DNA of 64,000 bases from Pseudomonadales bacterium (GTDB lineage: Bacteria; Pseudomonadota; Gammaproteobacteria; Pseudomonadales; Azotimanducaceae). The notes beneath the pieces were generated by a model. It made no database searches, was not told the origin of the DNA, and was given only the letters and a program-made list of their open reading frames with translations. Both the position numbers and the translations under genes were made by a program. Where the stretch lies: assembly GCA_024234635.1 (NCBI GenBank), contig JACKNX010000008.1, positions 62,001-126,000 on the forward strand, in the 5' to 3' direction. Positions 53,195-61,984 of the stretch are shown in pieces; position 1 is the first letter of the stretch; each line of letters begins with the position of its first letter.

Positions 53195-54158
53195 CCTGAA
53201 GGGAATACCGTCGGCAAGCGCCAACGGCATTCCCCCGACCCGCGTACTGGTCACCGGCGCCACCGGCTTTATCGGCCTTCGACTCGTCCGCCAGCTGCTG
53301 GTCAATGGATTCAACGTCACCGCCGTGTTGCGCCCCGGACGTGCCGCGGCGGACCTTCCCGCCACGGTCAGACCTGTCCATGCCAACCTCTTGGACGTTT
53401 CCGCATTGCGGGAGGCTGCCCGGGACGCAACCCGGGTCATCCACCTCGCCGGCGTCGTGCGTGGACGCGCCTACGCGGATTTTGCGCCGGTGAACGTACA
53501 CGCCACCGGCACGCTCGTCGAAGCGCTCGCAGGGCTGACGCCCCCACCGCCGCTGCTGCACATCTCCTCCCTTGCCGCCCGGTTCGCCGCCGTTTCCCAC
53601 TATGGCGCCAGCAAGCTGGCCGGCGAAGACAGGGTGAGCGAACAGCCGATCGTGCCCTGGACAATTCTGCGCCCGCCGGCCGTTTATGGCCCCGGCGACC
53701 GGGAACTGAAGCCTCTTCTGTCCCTGCTGGCGCGGGGGATCGTGATCATCCCCGGCAACCCGGATCAGCGTCTGTCATTTCTGCACGTGGACGACCTCAC
53801 CAGTGCCTGTATCGCCTGGCTTCGCGATCCGTCCGCCGCCCGCCATCGCACCTTTACCATCGACGATGGCCGACAAGGTGGCTACGATTGGCGCGCCATC
53901 GCGGCAGCGGGCAATGCACGCCAGCGGATCCGGCTCGTGGTGCCACGTCACGTGCTCGCCCTGCTGGGCAAACTCAACGTGCTGCTCTCCGGGCTGACGG
54001 GACAACAGCCGATGCTGTCCCCCGGCAAGGTACGGGAGTTGACGCAGGACGATCTCACGGCAACGGGGACGGAAGGTAACGCGGCATGGACCGCGGCCAC
54101 GGGCTGGCAGCCAACCTGGTCTCTCGCCGAGGGAATACGCAACGCCCTGGCCGGGTAA
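53187..54158 (+). CDS. NAD-dependent epimerase/dehydratase-like reductase (CerR-like)
   Basis: About 323 residues. VLVTGATGFIGLRLVRQLL (near 16-34) is an extended-SDR NAD(P) motif, with HYGASK (near 150) giving the catalytic Tyr and Lys. In characterised bacterial sphingolipid loci, an extended SDR of this kind next to serine palmitoyltransferase reduces the 3-keto group of ketosphinganine or a keto-ceramide. The function is inferred from that context. ATG 53187 has GGAAGG 3-4 nt upstream and the gene overlaps the ligase by 8 bp. It precedes the ACP and serine palmitoyltransferase genes. Confidence 0.83.
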   Translation: MADLKGIPSASANGIPPTRVLVTGATGFIGLRLVRQLLVNGFNVTAVLRPGRAAADLPATVRPVHANLLDVSALREAARDATRVIHLAGVVRGRAYADFAPVNVHATGTLVEALAGLTPPPPLLHISSLAARFAAVSHYGASKLAGEDRVSEQPIVPWTILRPPAVYGPGDRELKPLLSLLARGIVIIPGNPDQRLSFLHVDDLTSACIAWLRDPSAARHRTFTIDDGRQGGYDWRAIAAAGNARQRIRLVVPRHVLALLGKLNVLLSGLTGQQPMLSPGKVRELTQDDLTATGTEGNAAWTAATGWQPTWSLAEGIRNALAG

Positions 54159-54256
54159 ACGGACGGATGGGATTCGAGGCAGCCTGCCCCGCCCACCGGA
54201 ATACACTTCAACGCCCGCCGACAGGCGGAGCATGTACGTACAACATGAGTTGTCGT

Positions 54257-54278
54257 GGATGACCCGTACGGGTCATCC
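54257..54278. repeat. Perfect 22-bp palindrome before the ACP gene
   Basis: Each half is GGATGACCCGT or its complement ACGGGTCATCC with no spacer. It lies 10 bp before the ACP ATG, in the 130-bp gap after the reductase gene. A second, shorter palindrome TGTACGTACA occurs just upstream at 54233-54242. They may be an operator or an mRNA hairpin affecting ACP translation. Confidence 0.6.
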
Positions 54279-54288
54279 GCCTGAGGAT

Positions 54289-54531
54289 ATGGAGCAGACG
54301 GCTTTGACCGAGACAGAACAGCAACTGGCCACCCTGCTGGCCAGAATCGTGCCGCTTCCCGCCGATTTTGACGCGCAGTCGGACCTGATCGACGGCCTGG
54401 CGATGGAATCCATGCAGGTGATGGAATTTGTCATGGAAGCGGAGGATCACTTCGACGTTGCCATCGCCCAGGACAAGCTGGCGGACGTACGCAACATCGC
54501 CCAGCTCGCCGTTATCATCGAACAGCTATGA
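54289..54531 (+). CDS. Acyl carrier protein, sphingolipid-associated
   Basis: About 80 residues. The 4'-phosphopantetheine attachment serine is Ser41 in GLAMESMQVMEFVMEAEDHF, a slightly altered version of the usual DSL context, followed by the typical acidic helix and hydrophobic end (LAVIIEQL). An alternative start is TTG at 54304, which is preceded by GGAG at 9 nt and gives a 75-residue protein. It overlaps the serine palmitoyltransferase gene by 4 bp (ATGA). In context it should carry the acyl chain supplied by the ligase and donate it to the palmitoyltransferase. Confidence 0.84.
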   Translation: MEQTALTETEQQLATLLARIVPLPADFDAQSDLIDGLAMESMQVMEFVMEAEDHFDVAIAQDKLADVRNIAQLAVIIEQL

Positions 54532-55697
54532 GCCTGCTGTCGAAATTCGCAGCCGTGGCGCAGACGCGTGCCGCGCTCGGCGATCACGACCCCACCGGCG
54601 TGGTCATGGAACGCATGCTGTCCGCCACGCGCGCACTCATCAACGGACGCCCCACGCTGCTCGCGGGCACCAACAACTACCTCGGCATGACGATGGAGCC
54701 GGCCGCCATCAAGGCGGGACAGGAGGCCCTTGCCGAAGCGGGCACGGGTACCACCGGTTCGCGCAATGCCAACGGCACGCACCGCGCGCACAAGCTGCTG
54801 GAGGAGGAACTTGCCGCCTTTTACGGCTATCCCCACGCCATGGTGTTCACGACCGGTTATGGCGCCAACCTGGCGGTAATGAGCGCGCTGCTGGATGCCG
54901 GCGACGCAGTGCTGCTGGACGCCCACGCGCATGCCAGCCTGTTCGACGGCGCAAAAATGACCCGGGCGGATACCTACACGTTCCGGCACAACGATGTCGA
55001 CAGTCTCGACAAGCGGTTGCGACGTCTCGGTGAACAGGCAGCCAGCACACTGGTCATCGTCGAAGGGTTGTACAGCGTCACCGGCGACCTTGCGCCACTG
55101 GCCGACATCGACGCGGTTACGCACGCGCACGGCGCCATGCTGCTGGTCGACGAAGCCCATTCCCTGGGAGTCATTGGTGAAGGCGGTCGCGGCGTGGTCG
55201 AGTCTGCCGGCATTCTGGACACCGTGGACTTTGTCGTCGGCACGTTCAGCAAGTCACTCGGCACCGTCGGCGGCTTTTGCGTGAGCCGACACGCGGAACT
55301 CGGCCTGTTCCGCTACGCCAGTCGCCCGTACATTTTCACTGCCTCCCCAAGTCCGGCCACCATCGCCAGCACGCGGGTGGCGCTTGCCATGCTGCGCGAT
55401 CAACCGGAGCGCCGCGTGCATCTGCAGCGACTGTGCGCACGCCTGCGCGCCGGCATGGCACAGCTCGGGCTACCCGTGAACGAGGTGCCGACGCCGGTGG
55501 CCTGCGTGCCACTTCCCAATCGGGAAAAGGCCCTCGATACCTGGCAGCGCCTGCTCGACAACGGGCTCTATGTCAACGTGATGCTGCCACCGGCGACACC
55601 CGGCAACGAGGCGATGCTGCGCGTCAGTATCGGCGCAGCGTACACGGAAGCGGATGTGGACGAGATCGTGCTGAAACTTGGCGAGGTACTGGACTGA
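54528..55697 (+). CDS. spt: Serine palmitoyltransferase (alpha-oxoamine synthase family)
   Basis: About 389 residues. The family of 8-amino-7-oxononanoate synthase, 2-amino-3-ketobutyrate ligase and serine palmitoyltransferase is clear: GTGTTGSRNANGTHRAHKLLEEELAAFY (near 72-99), the VDEAHSLGVIGEGGRG PLP-ring stretch (near 207-222) and the PLP lysine at about K242 in FSKSLGTVGGF. Position directly after a dedicated ACP, with an acyl ligase and SDR upstream, makes the palmitoyltransferase assignment more likely than biotin synthesis. It would condense serine with an acyl thioester to 3-ketosphinganine. Confidence 0.9.
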   Translation: MSLLSKFAAVAQTRAALGDHDPTGVVMERMLSATRALINGRPTLLAGTNNYLGMTMEPAAIKAGQEALAEAGTGTTGSRNANGTHRAHKLLEEELAAFYGYPHAMVFTTGYGANLAVMSALLDAGDAVLLDAHAHASLFDGAKMTRADTYTFRHNDVDSLDKRLRRLGEQAASTLVIVEGLYSVTGDLAPLADIDAVTHAHGAMLLVDEAHSLGVIGEGGRGVVESAGILDTVDFVVGTFSKSLGTVGGFCVSRHAELGLFRYASRPYIFTASPSPATIASTRVALAMLRDQPERRVHLQRLCARLRAGMAQLGLPVNEVPTPVACVPLPNREKALDTWQRLLDNGLYVNVMLPPATPGNEAMLRVSIGAAYTEADVDEIVLKLGEVLD

Positions 55698-55726
55698 CAG
55701 GCTGACACACGCCAGCCTGCCGCCAG

Positions 55727-56578
55727 TCAACGGAAGCCACCAGCCCGATACAGCCGCCACACGTACCCCCAACCGAAGATGAGCGGCCAGCGCCGCGCCC
55801 GTTCGCTGGGTTCGATCCGCACGCCCGACTGGCGCCCCACCTTCCAGGCGAGGTAATCGATGGGATCCTCGAACGTCAGTACGGACTTCAACAACCGGGC
55901 GATGGACAGCGTCTTGCCGGCGAGCTGGCGACCCCGCCACACAAGCGCCTCGACACGCGCCGAATGCCGCCGCAGCCCGGCGTCGGCGAAATAACGCTGC
56001 AACAGGCTGTCATAGTAGTGACTGTCGGTGTGATAAACGGAGGCAATACGAGCCTCCGACTCAGAGCGCATTTCCGCGCCATAGGTCAGCTTGAACGCCT
56101 GCACCCAGAACGCCGGGGATGGTGGAGTCCGGTCGGACGGCCAGCAACGCGCCACCGCCATTACGAGGCGTCTCGCCGCCTGCTCCCGTATCGCCGCGCA
56201 ACGCCCGCGAATGCTGGCATCCCGCGCGTACAACACCGGCGCGGGCTGGGCAAAACGCGCCCAGAAGTACGGATGGAAGTCGCCGCAGACCGCGCGTTCA
56301 AGCTGGCGCGTGGTGAGAATGGTGACTTTGGCGCTGGCCTCACCGGAGCGCATCACCACCACGGTCGGCGGCAACACGCGACCTGGCAGGTACTTCAGGC
56401 CCGGTGGGTACGCTGACAGGAGCACATAGAAATCCGGGATGGTGTCGCGCCGGCCGCGACGGTACGAGCCGTACAGGAAGATGGCGTCCACGCGCTCACC
56501 AAAGCGCTGCTGCACCGTGTCCAGCAGCGGTTCGAGTTCAGGCCAGCGGGTCGCGTCGGCAGGGGCCAGTTCAGGCAT
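55727..56578 (-). CDS. Nucleotidyltransferase-fold protein of sphingolipid locus
   Basis: About 283 residues from ATG 56578. VDAIFLYGSYRRGRRDTIPDFYVLL (near 30-54) resembles the GSxxxG(x)nDxD nucleotide-binding motif of the polymerase-beta-like nucleotidyltransferase fold, but the second Asp is replaced by Tyr, so catalysis is uncertain. The remainder is helical with a basic C-terminus (SERARRWPLIFGWGYVWRLYRAGG). The start codon overlaps the CDP-alcohol transferase gene by 8 bp, so the two are co-expressed, and it converges on the serine palmitoyltransferase. A role in headgroup chemistry or acyl transfer is inferred only from location. Confidence 0.68.
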   Translation of the reverse strand: MPELAPADATRWPELEPLLDTVQQRFGERVDAIFLYGSYRRGRRDTIPDFYVLLSAYPPGLKYLPGRVLPPTVVVMRSGEASAKVTILTTRQLERAVCGDFHPYFWARFAQPAPVLYARDASIRGRCAAIREQAARRLVMAVARCWPSDRTPPSPAFWVQAFKLTYGAEMRSESEARIASVYHTDSHYYDSLLQRYFADAGLRRHSARVEALVWRGRQLAGKTLSIARLLKSVLTFEDPIDYLAWKVGRQSGVRIEPSERARRWPLIFGWGYVWRLYRAGGFR

Positions 56579-57734
56579 ACGCGCCACGGGTAGCTGAGAA
56601 GGTCGCATAGGCGCGCGGATAGCGCGTGCGCGCATCCGGTTCAGCCAGCCAGGATTGCAACGGTCCGCGACGCACGCGCTCGATTACCGCCCAGAGCAGA
56701 CGCAGGATCAGTATGCCAGTGGATACCACCGTCCAGGCCGCGACCAGGACAAAGCCGGCGTCCGGTGCGCCAGCCGCCCAGCCCAGTGTCAGCAGCACAA
56801 GGCAGGGATTGCGACGCGCGGTGATGAGGCGGAACCAGGCATCAAACGGCCGCCAGGCGAACAGGCTGATAGGGCCCAGCAGGTGAAAAGCCCCCTCCGC
56901 GACACGGCCGCCCACATAGCCGGCCACGATGGCCAGCATCATCTCACTCGCATCCATGTCGAACGGCCCCGTCCAGTCGGCCAGCGACAGGCCCCAGCAC
57001 CAGTACCAGAACGGCGGATGCAGGAGATCGATGCCGTGGTCGAAAAGATGTCCGAACTGGCTGGACTGCACCGTCACTCTCGCCAGTTTGCCGTCGACGG
57101 TGTCGAGCCAGGTCATGATCCAGCCGCTCACCAGGCCAGCGACGTAGTTGCCCTGCAAAAACGCCCAGCAGGCGAACAGCATCAGCAGAAAACCGATAAG
57201 CGTGACCATGTTCGGGGTGAGCCCGAGACTGGCGGCCACGCGCACGCCGACTCGCGCCGGCCGAGGCCACCACCATTTCGTGACAAAATCCGTCACGCCC
57301 TTGTACGCGGCTCCGTACAGACGACTCTCCAGTGCATCCCTGTCCCCGGGTGTGACGCGCGCAACCAGTGGTGGCTCCGCCTTGCGCAGATCGCCTTCGA
57401 ACGCATCGAGATCAGCAACGCCCAGACGCGCCAGCCCCACGTCCTGACCGGCCATCGCCGCAAGTGCGTCGTCGACCCGGGAACCGGGCACACTCGCCGC
57501 CACTGGCTGCCCGTCCAGCACCAGCAGCCCGTCCAGTGATACCAGGCTCTTCAGACCCCGCAGCTCGATGACATACTCCGCATCGACGATCAGCGCCCGC
57601 TCGCAGGCCGCGAGTTCCACGAGCGAGCCAGCCTCACCCATACCAAGTGATGCAAACTGGCGACGGAAACGTGTTGCGCCATCCAGCCCCCACAGGCGGA
57701 CAGCTCCCTCGCCCAACAACCAGGCTCTGTTCAT
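56571..57734 (-). CDS. CDP-alcohol phosphatidyltransferase with vestigial nucleotidyltransferase-like N-terminus
   Basis: About 387 residues. The CDP-OH-P motif D-x2-D-G-x2-A-R-x8-G-x3-D-x3-D is complete from Asp211 (DTVDGKLAR) to Asp236 (GHLFDHGID), with several membrane helices around and after it (GFLLMLFACWAFLQGNYVAGLVSGWIMTWL, later LVLLTLGWAAGAPDAGFVLVAAWTVV). Residues 1-140 carry features like a degenerate sugar-nucleotidyltransferase domain (LLGEGAVRLWGL, VIVDAEYVIELRGL) but without an intact metal site. Fusions of this kind exist as inositol-phosphate cytidylyltransferase/transferase proteins. It is predicted to attach a phosphoalcohol headgroup to a lipid. Confidence 0.8.
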   Translation of the reverse strand: MNRAWLLGEGAVRLWGLDGATRFRRQFASLGMGEAGSLVELAACERALIVDAEYVIELRGLKSLVSLDGLLVLDGQPVAASVPGSRVDDALAAMAGQDVGLARLGVADLDAFEGDLRKAEPPLVARVTPGDRDALESRLYGAAYKGVTDFVTKWWWPRPARVGVRVAASLGLTPNMVTLIGFLLMLFACWAFLQGNYVAGLVSGWIMTWLDTVDGKLARVTVQSSQFGHLFDHGIDLLHPPFWYWCWGLSLADWTGPFDMDASEMMLAIVAGYVGGRVAEGAFHLLGPISLFAWRPFDAWFRLITARRNPCLVLLTLGWAAGAPDAGFVLVAAWTVVSTGILILRLLWAVIERVRRGPLQSWLAEPDARTRYPRAYATFSATRGAYA

Positions 57735-57850
57735 GATGGCCGCGCGCTCCCCGGCACCGGTTCCACGAGGGCGCGGATTATAACCGCAGCCCGGACCTTG
57801 CGGCTGGTAGACTGCCCGCAACGCAATCCGAATGCTGCCCTGCCGCGTCA

Positions 57851-58726
57851 ATGCGCCTGATTCACCTCACCGATCCGCACCTCAGCTCGCTGGCCGACAC
57901 ACACCTTGCCGGGCTGCGCGGCAAACAATGGCTCGGCTACCAGAGCTGGTGGCGACGGCGGCGGCACGTGCACCAGCGGACACGCCTCGATCAAGTCACC
58001 AACGCCGTTCTTGCCCTTCAGCCGGATCGCCTGTGCATTACGGGCGACCTGGTGCACATCGGCCTCGAGACGGAACACCAGCAGGCTCGTGAATGGCTCG
58101 AGCAACTGGGCGATCCGGCTCGAATCAGCCTGTCGCCCGGCAACCACGATCTGTACACGGCCCGTGCCTGGTCAAGCGCGCGGCGCCTTTGGTCCCCCTG
58201 GTTGCCAGCCTGCGCACCAACAGCGGATAGCCGCGACGCCTTCCCGCACTGTGCGAACTGCGCCGGCGTCGCCATCGTTACCGCCCACTCCTCACCACCT
58301 GTGCCGTGGTACAGCGCTCAGGGGGAATTGGGCCGGGCCCAGCGGGAACGCCTGCATGGCCTTGCGCGCAGCCTCTCCCACGGCCCCCGGATACTGTTGA
58401 TCCACCATCCCGTCGTACCGCCCGCGGCGTATGGGCAACTGCCCGCCCGCAAGGCGCTGCGCGACGCCGGGAAAGCCGCGGACACCTTTGCCGCGTACGA
58501 CGTCATCCTGCACGGCCACATTCACCACAACCACACCTACGGGCTCGGTGCGTCGCGCGTGTTCTGCACCGCCTCGGCCTCCGCACCGGACGCCAGCTTC
58601 AGGGTTTTCGACTTTGCGCACGACCCGGCATCCGGTCACTGGCAGGCGTGCATGACCCTGCACACCCTGCGGGGCAATGCCTTCGAAGCAACGACGCAGA
58701 CGACCTGGACGATCACTCGCGACTGA
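57851..58726 (+). CDS. Metallophosphoesterase of sphingolipid locus
   Basis: About 291 residues. The dimetal site of calcineurin-like phosphoesterases is clear: IHLTDPHL (near 4-11), TGDLVHIG (near 64), GNHDLY (near 98), then HGHIHHNHTYG (near 220). No signal peptide is present, so it is cytosolic. It could remove a phosphate from a headgroup intermediate or nucleotide. The gene diverges from the CDP-alcohol transferase gene and converges with the LptG-like gene, overlapping it by 14 bp. Its specific substrate is unknown. Confidence 0.88.
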   Translation: MRLIHLTDPHLSSLADTHLAGLRGKQWLGYQSWWRRRRHVHQRTRLDQVTNAVLALQPDRLCITGDLVHIGLETEHQQAREWLEQLGDPARISLSPGNHDLYTARAWSSARRLWSPWLPACAPTADSRDAFPHCANCAGVAIVTAHSSPPVPWYSAQGELGRAQRERLHGLARSLSHGPRILLIHHPVVPPAAYGQLPARKALRDAGKAADTFAAYDVILHGHIHHNHTYGLGASRVFCTASASAPDASFRVFDFAHDPASGHWQACMTLHTLRGNAFEATTQTTWTITRD

Positions 58727-59768
58727 GAATCAGCCATACCGCCACGCCCAGCGCCACCAGGTCTGGCAACAGGCCAGTCAACGGAGGTGACAGGCGGTAC
58801 AACAAGGCGAGCTGGGTAAGCAATCGTTCCAGAAGGTAGAAGCCGATCCCCACGGCGCCACCGATCGCAATGCGCGCGCCGAGCGAGAGACTGCGTGTGG
58901 AACCCACCACCACCGGCAAGCCCAGAAGCCCCATCGCGACCAGGCCGAGCGGCAGGCTCAACATCTGCCACAGGAGCACCTCGTACCGATGTGCGTCCAG
59001 GTCGTTGCCGTGCAGGTGGCGGATATAGGCGATCAGGTCCAGCGGCGCCAACGCGTAGTCCGCATTGATGAGCGTGTAGATCTGATCGGCATCAAAATCC
59101 GGTTCGAGCGGCAGCACCGCCACCTGTTCCACGATCGGTGTATCACCATCGAGGCGCACGCGCGTAACGTTGCGCAACAACCATTCCCTGGGCGCCAGCA
59201 CGTCGGCACTCGCGGCTCGCTGAATCTCCCGGACGAGTCCCTTGTCGTCCAGCAGATAGACATCCACATCCACCGGCTGACGGCCGAACGCCACGCCGCC
59301 CACGCGCAGCAGCCGGTCGCCGCCACGGGTCCAGTAAGCCGCATCGTCCCGGGAGCTCGAGGCATAGACCGCGGAACGCAGATCCGAGGCAACCCCCTCC
59401 AGCACCGGTACAAGCCACTGCTGCGCCGCGAGCACCACCGCGCCGATTACGAACGTCATCAACATTACGGGACGGGCGATGCGCAGCAGCGACCAGCCGC
59501 TCGTACGCAACACACCCAGCTCCAGGTCACGTGCGAGGCCGCCATACCCCACAATGGCCCCAAGCAGGCAGGTCACCGGCAGGAGGTCGATCAGCAGACG
59601 CGGCAGGTGCAGAGCGGCCACACGCAGCGCGTCGTTGGACGAATAAGACCCTTTGCCGACATCCTCCAGCTGCTCCGCCAGCTCCAGAAAGCCGAACAGC
59701 CCCATCAGCAGCAGCACCACGGGAATACCGCCGCGCAACAGGGCAACGAACAGGTAGCGATCGAGCAT
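58713..59768 (-). CDS. LptG-like lipopolysaccharide-type transport permease
   Basis: About 351 residues. Six membrane segments in a 3+3 arrangement flank a periplasmic beta-jellyroll-like region, as in the LptF/LptG permeases. The N-terminal MLDRYLFVALLRGGIPVVLLLMGLFGFLELAEQLEDVGKGSY and the cytoplasmic coupling segment LARDLELGVLRTSGWSLLRI agree with the family. It follows the LptF-like gene by one base. In E. coli LptFG extract LPS from the inner membrane together with LptB and LptC, neither of which is here. The setting within sphingolipid genes suggests sphingolipid as cargo. Confidence 0.86.
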   Translation of the reverse strand: MLDRYLFVALLRGGIPVVLLLMGLFGFLELAEQLEDVGKGSYSSNDALRVAALHLPRLLIDLLPVTCLLGAIVGYGGLARDLELGVLRTSGWSLLRIARPVMLMTFVIGAVVLAAQQWLVPVLEGVASDLRSAVYASSSRDDAAYWTRGGDRLLRVGGVAFGRQPVDVDVYLLDDKGLVREIQRAASADVLAPREWLLRNVTRVRLDGDTPIVEQVAVLPLEPDFDADQIYTLINADYALAPLDLIAYIRHLHGNDLDAHRYEVLLWQMLSLPLGLVAMGLLGLPVVVGSTRSLSLGARIAIGGAVGIGFYLLERLLTQLALLYRLSPPLTGLLPDLVALGVAVWLILSRE

Positions 59769-59769
59769 C

Positions 59770-60771
59770 TCAGACTCCCGTGCGTCGCTGGGCGACAAGC
59801 ACGCCAACGAGCAGCACGGCCAACGCCAGCGGCGCCCACCACAAATGGGAAGCAACGCCCTGTTCCACCGCGCTGCGCGCCATGCCGATGGCGTTGAAGT
59901 ACAGGGCATACAACACCACGGCAATGAGAATGCGGGCATACCGACCACTGCGCGGCCGCGTGCGGGACAACGGCAACGCCACCGCGGCCAGCAGCAGCGT
60001 CGAAACGCCGTTGGAGAGCCGCCACTGGAGCTCAGCGCGTTCTTCGTTGCCCTCACGGGACAGCAACTGCCCGGTCGACGCGGATTTCACCCGATAGTCC
60101 CGCGGTTTTTCCTTCAGTCCCGGCACAACAAGCGCGAGCTCGCCAAGCCGCGCCACCACCTGTTCGCCATCCGGTCCACGCCGGTAGATCAGTGCATCGG
60201 CCAGGGTCAGTTGCCAGTCGGTGCTGTCCGCCGCGGGCTGGATGTCGCCATGCGCGGCGGAGATGACCTCCAGATCGTCACCACCTTCCCCCCGCAGAAA
60301 AACGGCATCCAGACGTCCGGTAGCCGCTTCCCGCCTGCCGATGAAGACTGTGCGTCCCTGGTCCGCGAGCACATGGAACTGTCCTGCCGGCAGACGGGCC
60401 AGATCGGTTTCCGCTTCCGCCTGGGCCTCGCTGGCGTACAGCTCGGCGTAGGCCCATGGCCGCGCGTACAGCGAGAGCAGCAGCGTGCATAGCGCAATCA
60501 CGGTGGCAAGCAGCATCGCAGGCAGCATGAGGCGGGTTTCGGCAACACCTCCGGCACGAAAGGCCACCACCTCCCAGTCCGAATACAAGCGGCCCAGACC
60601 GACGATGCAGCCGATATACAGGGCGATCGGCAACAGGACTTCCAGCGCGATGACGGTCTTCAGGGCGGCCAGCCGCATCACGGCCTGCGCGCTCAGCAGC
60701 CCCTCGTTCGCTTCACCGAGAAATCGCGCCAGACTGTAGGCAACGAATACACCCACCAGCAGCACGACCAC
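59770..60771 (-). CDS. LptF-like lipopolysaccharide-type transport permease
   Basis: About 333 residues as read from the first standard start GTG at 60771. A jellyroll region (about 105-235) sits between membrane helices, and the coupling segment YSDWEVVAFRAGGVAETRLMLPAML fits LptF. The conserved first segment of the family (RYV...RPFL before TM1) is encoded in frame upstream, to about 60831, where a GGAGG lies 5 nt before an ATC codon. So the true start is probably non-standard and the protein is about 353 residues. It overlaps no neighbour, and lies 158 bp from the divergent LptA-like gene. It is the partner of the LptG-like permease. Confidence 0.85.
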   Translation of the reverse strand: MVVLLVGVFVAYSLARFLGEANEGLLSAQAVMRLAALKTVIALEVLLPIALYIGCIVGLGRLYSDWEVVAFRAGGVAETRLMLPAMLLATVIALCTLLLSLYARPWAYAELYASEAQAEAETDLARLPAGQFHVLADQGRTVFIGRREAATGRLDAVFLRGEGGDDLEVISAAHGDIQPAADSTDWQLTLADALIYRRGPDGEQVVARLGELALVVPGLKEKPRDYRVKSASTGQLLSREGNEERAELQWRLSNGVSTLLLAAVALPLSRTRPRSGRYARILIAVVLYALYFNAIGMARSAVEQGVASHLWWAPLALAVLLVGVLVAQRRTGV

Positions 60772-60929
60772 ACCCAGGAACGGCCGGCCGACGGCGCCGG
60801 CGACATAGCGGTCAACAATGGTGGGCTGGATAACAACCTCCGTAGTCGCCGCGGTGGCGACGTCCCGCCGGCATGTGCGCGCGGCAGTGGATGGTATGAT
60901 GCCCGACCCGATTCGTCAGTCGAAGTCCA

Positions 60930-61532
60930 TTGTTCGCGTCGTTCGTGCCACGCCCCATCGTCCGCCATCCGATCACCCTTGGCCTCGTCTGCTGGCTAAG
61001 CGTGTCCGTTGCCGGTGCGATCGCCGCCGATGCCGCCCCGGCAGTCGATACCCCCATCCACATCCGCGCCGACAAAGCCTGGGAGGAAGGCGACGTACTC
61101 TATCTTTCCGGCGCCTTCCACATGCATACCGCCGACTGGGACGTGCGCTCCGATCAGGCGGAAGTGCACGGCAATCTGGAGTCACCGGATGAGATCATCG
61201 GCATCGGGGCGCCCGCGACCATCCGCGTGCGCAGCGACAGCGATGGCACCGAGGGCCTGGGCCAGGCGGAACGCATCGTGTACCGCTACGCGGGCAAACT
61301 GCTCGAGCTGCGGGGCAACGCCTCGCTGGAACTGGACAAGGTGAGCGTGAAGAGCGCCGCGATCGTCTGGGATGTCGCCAACAAAAGGCTGGTTTCCACT
61401 GGCGATCAGGGCGTGGAGTTTGTCCTGCACCAGGTCAGGAGCGTCGGGGCGGCGTCAGCCGAAGCGCCCTCCGCGGACACCACCGCGCCGTCCCGGACGA
61501 CGGCAGGCGATGTGCCGCCAACGACGGACTGA
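60930..61532 (+). CDS. LptA-like periplasmic bridge protein
   Basis: About 200 residues from TTG 60930. A signal peptide (ITLGLVCWLSVSVAGAIAADA) is followed by an OstA/LptA-type beta-jellyroll, with HIRADKAWEEGDVLYLSGAFHMHTADWDVRSDQAEVHGNLE (near 44-85) and VWDVANKRLVSTGDQGVEF (near 145-165). Length and shape fit a single LptA protomer. The C-terminus is Ser/Thr/Ala-rich. It diverges from the LptF-like gene with a shared promoter region. The normal partners lptB, lptC and rpoN are not adjacent, suggesting a dedicated paralogue rather than the housekeeping LptA. Confidence 0.82.
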   Translation: MFASFVPRPIVRHPITLGLVCWLSVSVAGAIAADAAPAVDTPIHIRADKAWEEGDVLYLSGAFHMHTADWDVRSDQAEVHGNLESPDEIIGIGAPATIRVRSDSDGTEGLGQAERIVYRYAGKLLELRGNASLELDKVSVKSAAIVWDVANKRLVSTGDQGVEFVLHQVRSVGAASAEAPSADTTAPSRTTAGDVPPTTD

Positions 61533-61533
61533 A

Positions 61534-61971
61534 TCAGTCGACGGCGCGCCAATTGGCCCGCAGGTGCGCAAGCAATGCCTGGCGCAACTCCCCGTCCGGC
61601 GTCACGCCAGCGCCGAGCTGCGGTACAGCCGGCCAGCCGGCATCGGGAAACTCGACCCCCTGGAACGATGGTGTCTTCGCATACCTCGGCAGCACGTGAT
61701 AGTGCACGTGCGGGTCGACCATCATCAGCATCAGGTAGTTGATCCGGTCGTACCCGAACGCCCGCGACAGCATGGCTTCGACGCAACGTACCATCTGGGC
61801 CTGCGCCACAAATGCCTCGTCGCTGATTCGGGAAAAAGCAGTCACCGGTTCGTTGCAGGCAAGAACCAGGGCACCCAGGGTCGCCTGCTGCGGGCGCAGC
61901 ACCACCGTCCAGTGCGCACCTTCGTGAATCACCGTGTCCGGGTAGCCGAACTTGACCAGGGTGGCATGCAT
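61534..61971 (-). CDS. HIT family protein
   Basis: About 145 residues. The histidine triad HVHYHVLPRY is near residue 92-101, and the N-terminal GAHWTVVLRPQQATLGALVLACNEP is typical of HIT nucleotide hydrolases and transferases. ATG 61971 is used since a longer frame to 62106 overlaps the next gene and is unlike the family. It lies 13 bp downstream of the nucleotidyltransferase gene on the same strand. A role in cleaning nucleoside phosphoramidate or diphosphate by-products of headgroup chemistry is possible. Confidence 0.83.
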   Translation of the reverse strand: MHATLVKFGYPDTVIHEGAHWTVVLRPQQATLGALVLACNEPVTAFSRISDEAFVAQAQMVRCVEAMLSRAFGYDRINYLMLMMVDPHVHYHVLPRYAKTPSFQGVEFPDAGWPAVPQLGAGVTPDGELRQALLAHLRANWRAVD

Positions 61972-61984
61972 CACGGGCCCCCGC

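Noticed and set aside
51353..53440. Very long open frame on the minus strand (about 695 codons)
   Set aside because: It lies antisense to the acyl-AMP ligase and has Gly/Ala/Arg/His-rich composition with no domain motifs; such long antisense frames are common in high-GC coding DNA.
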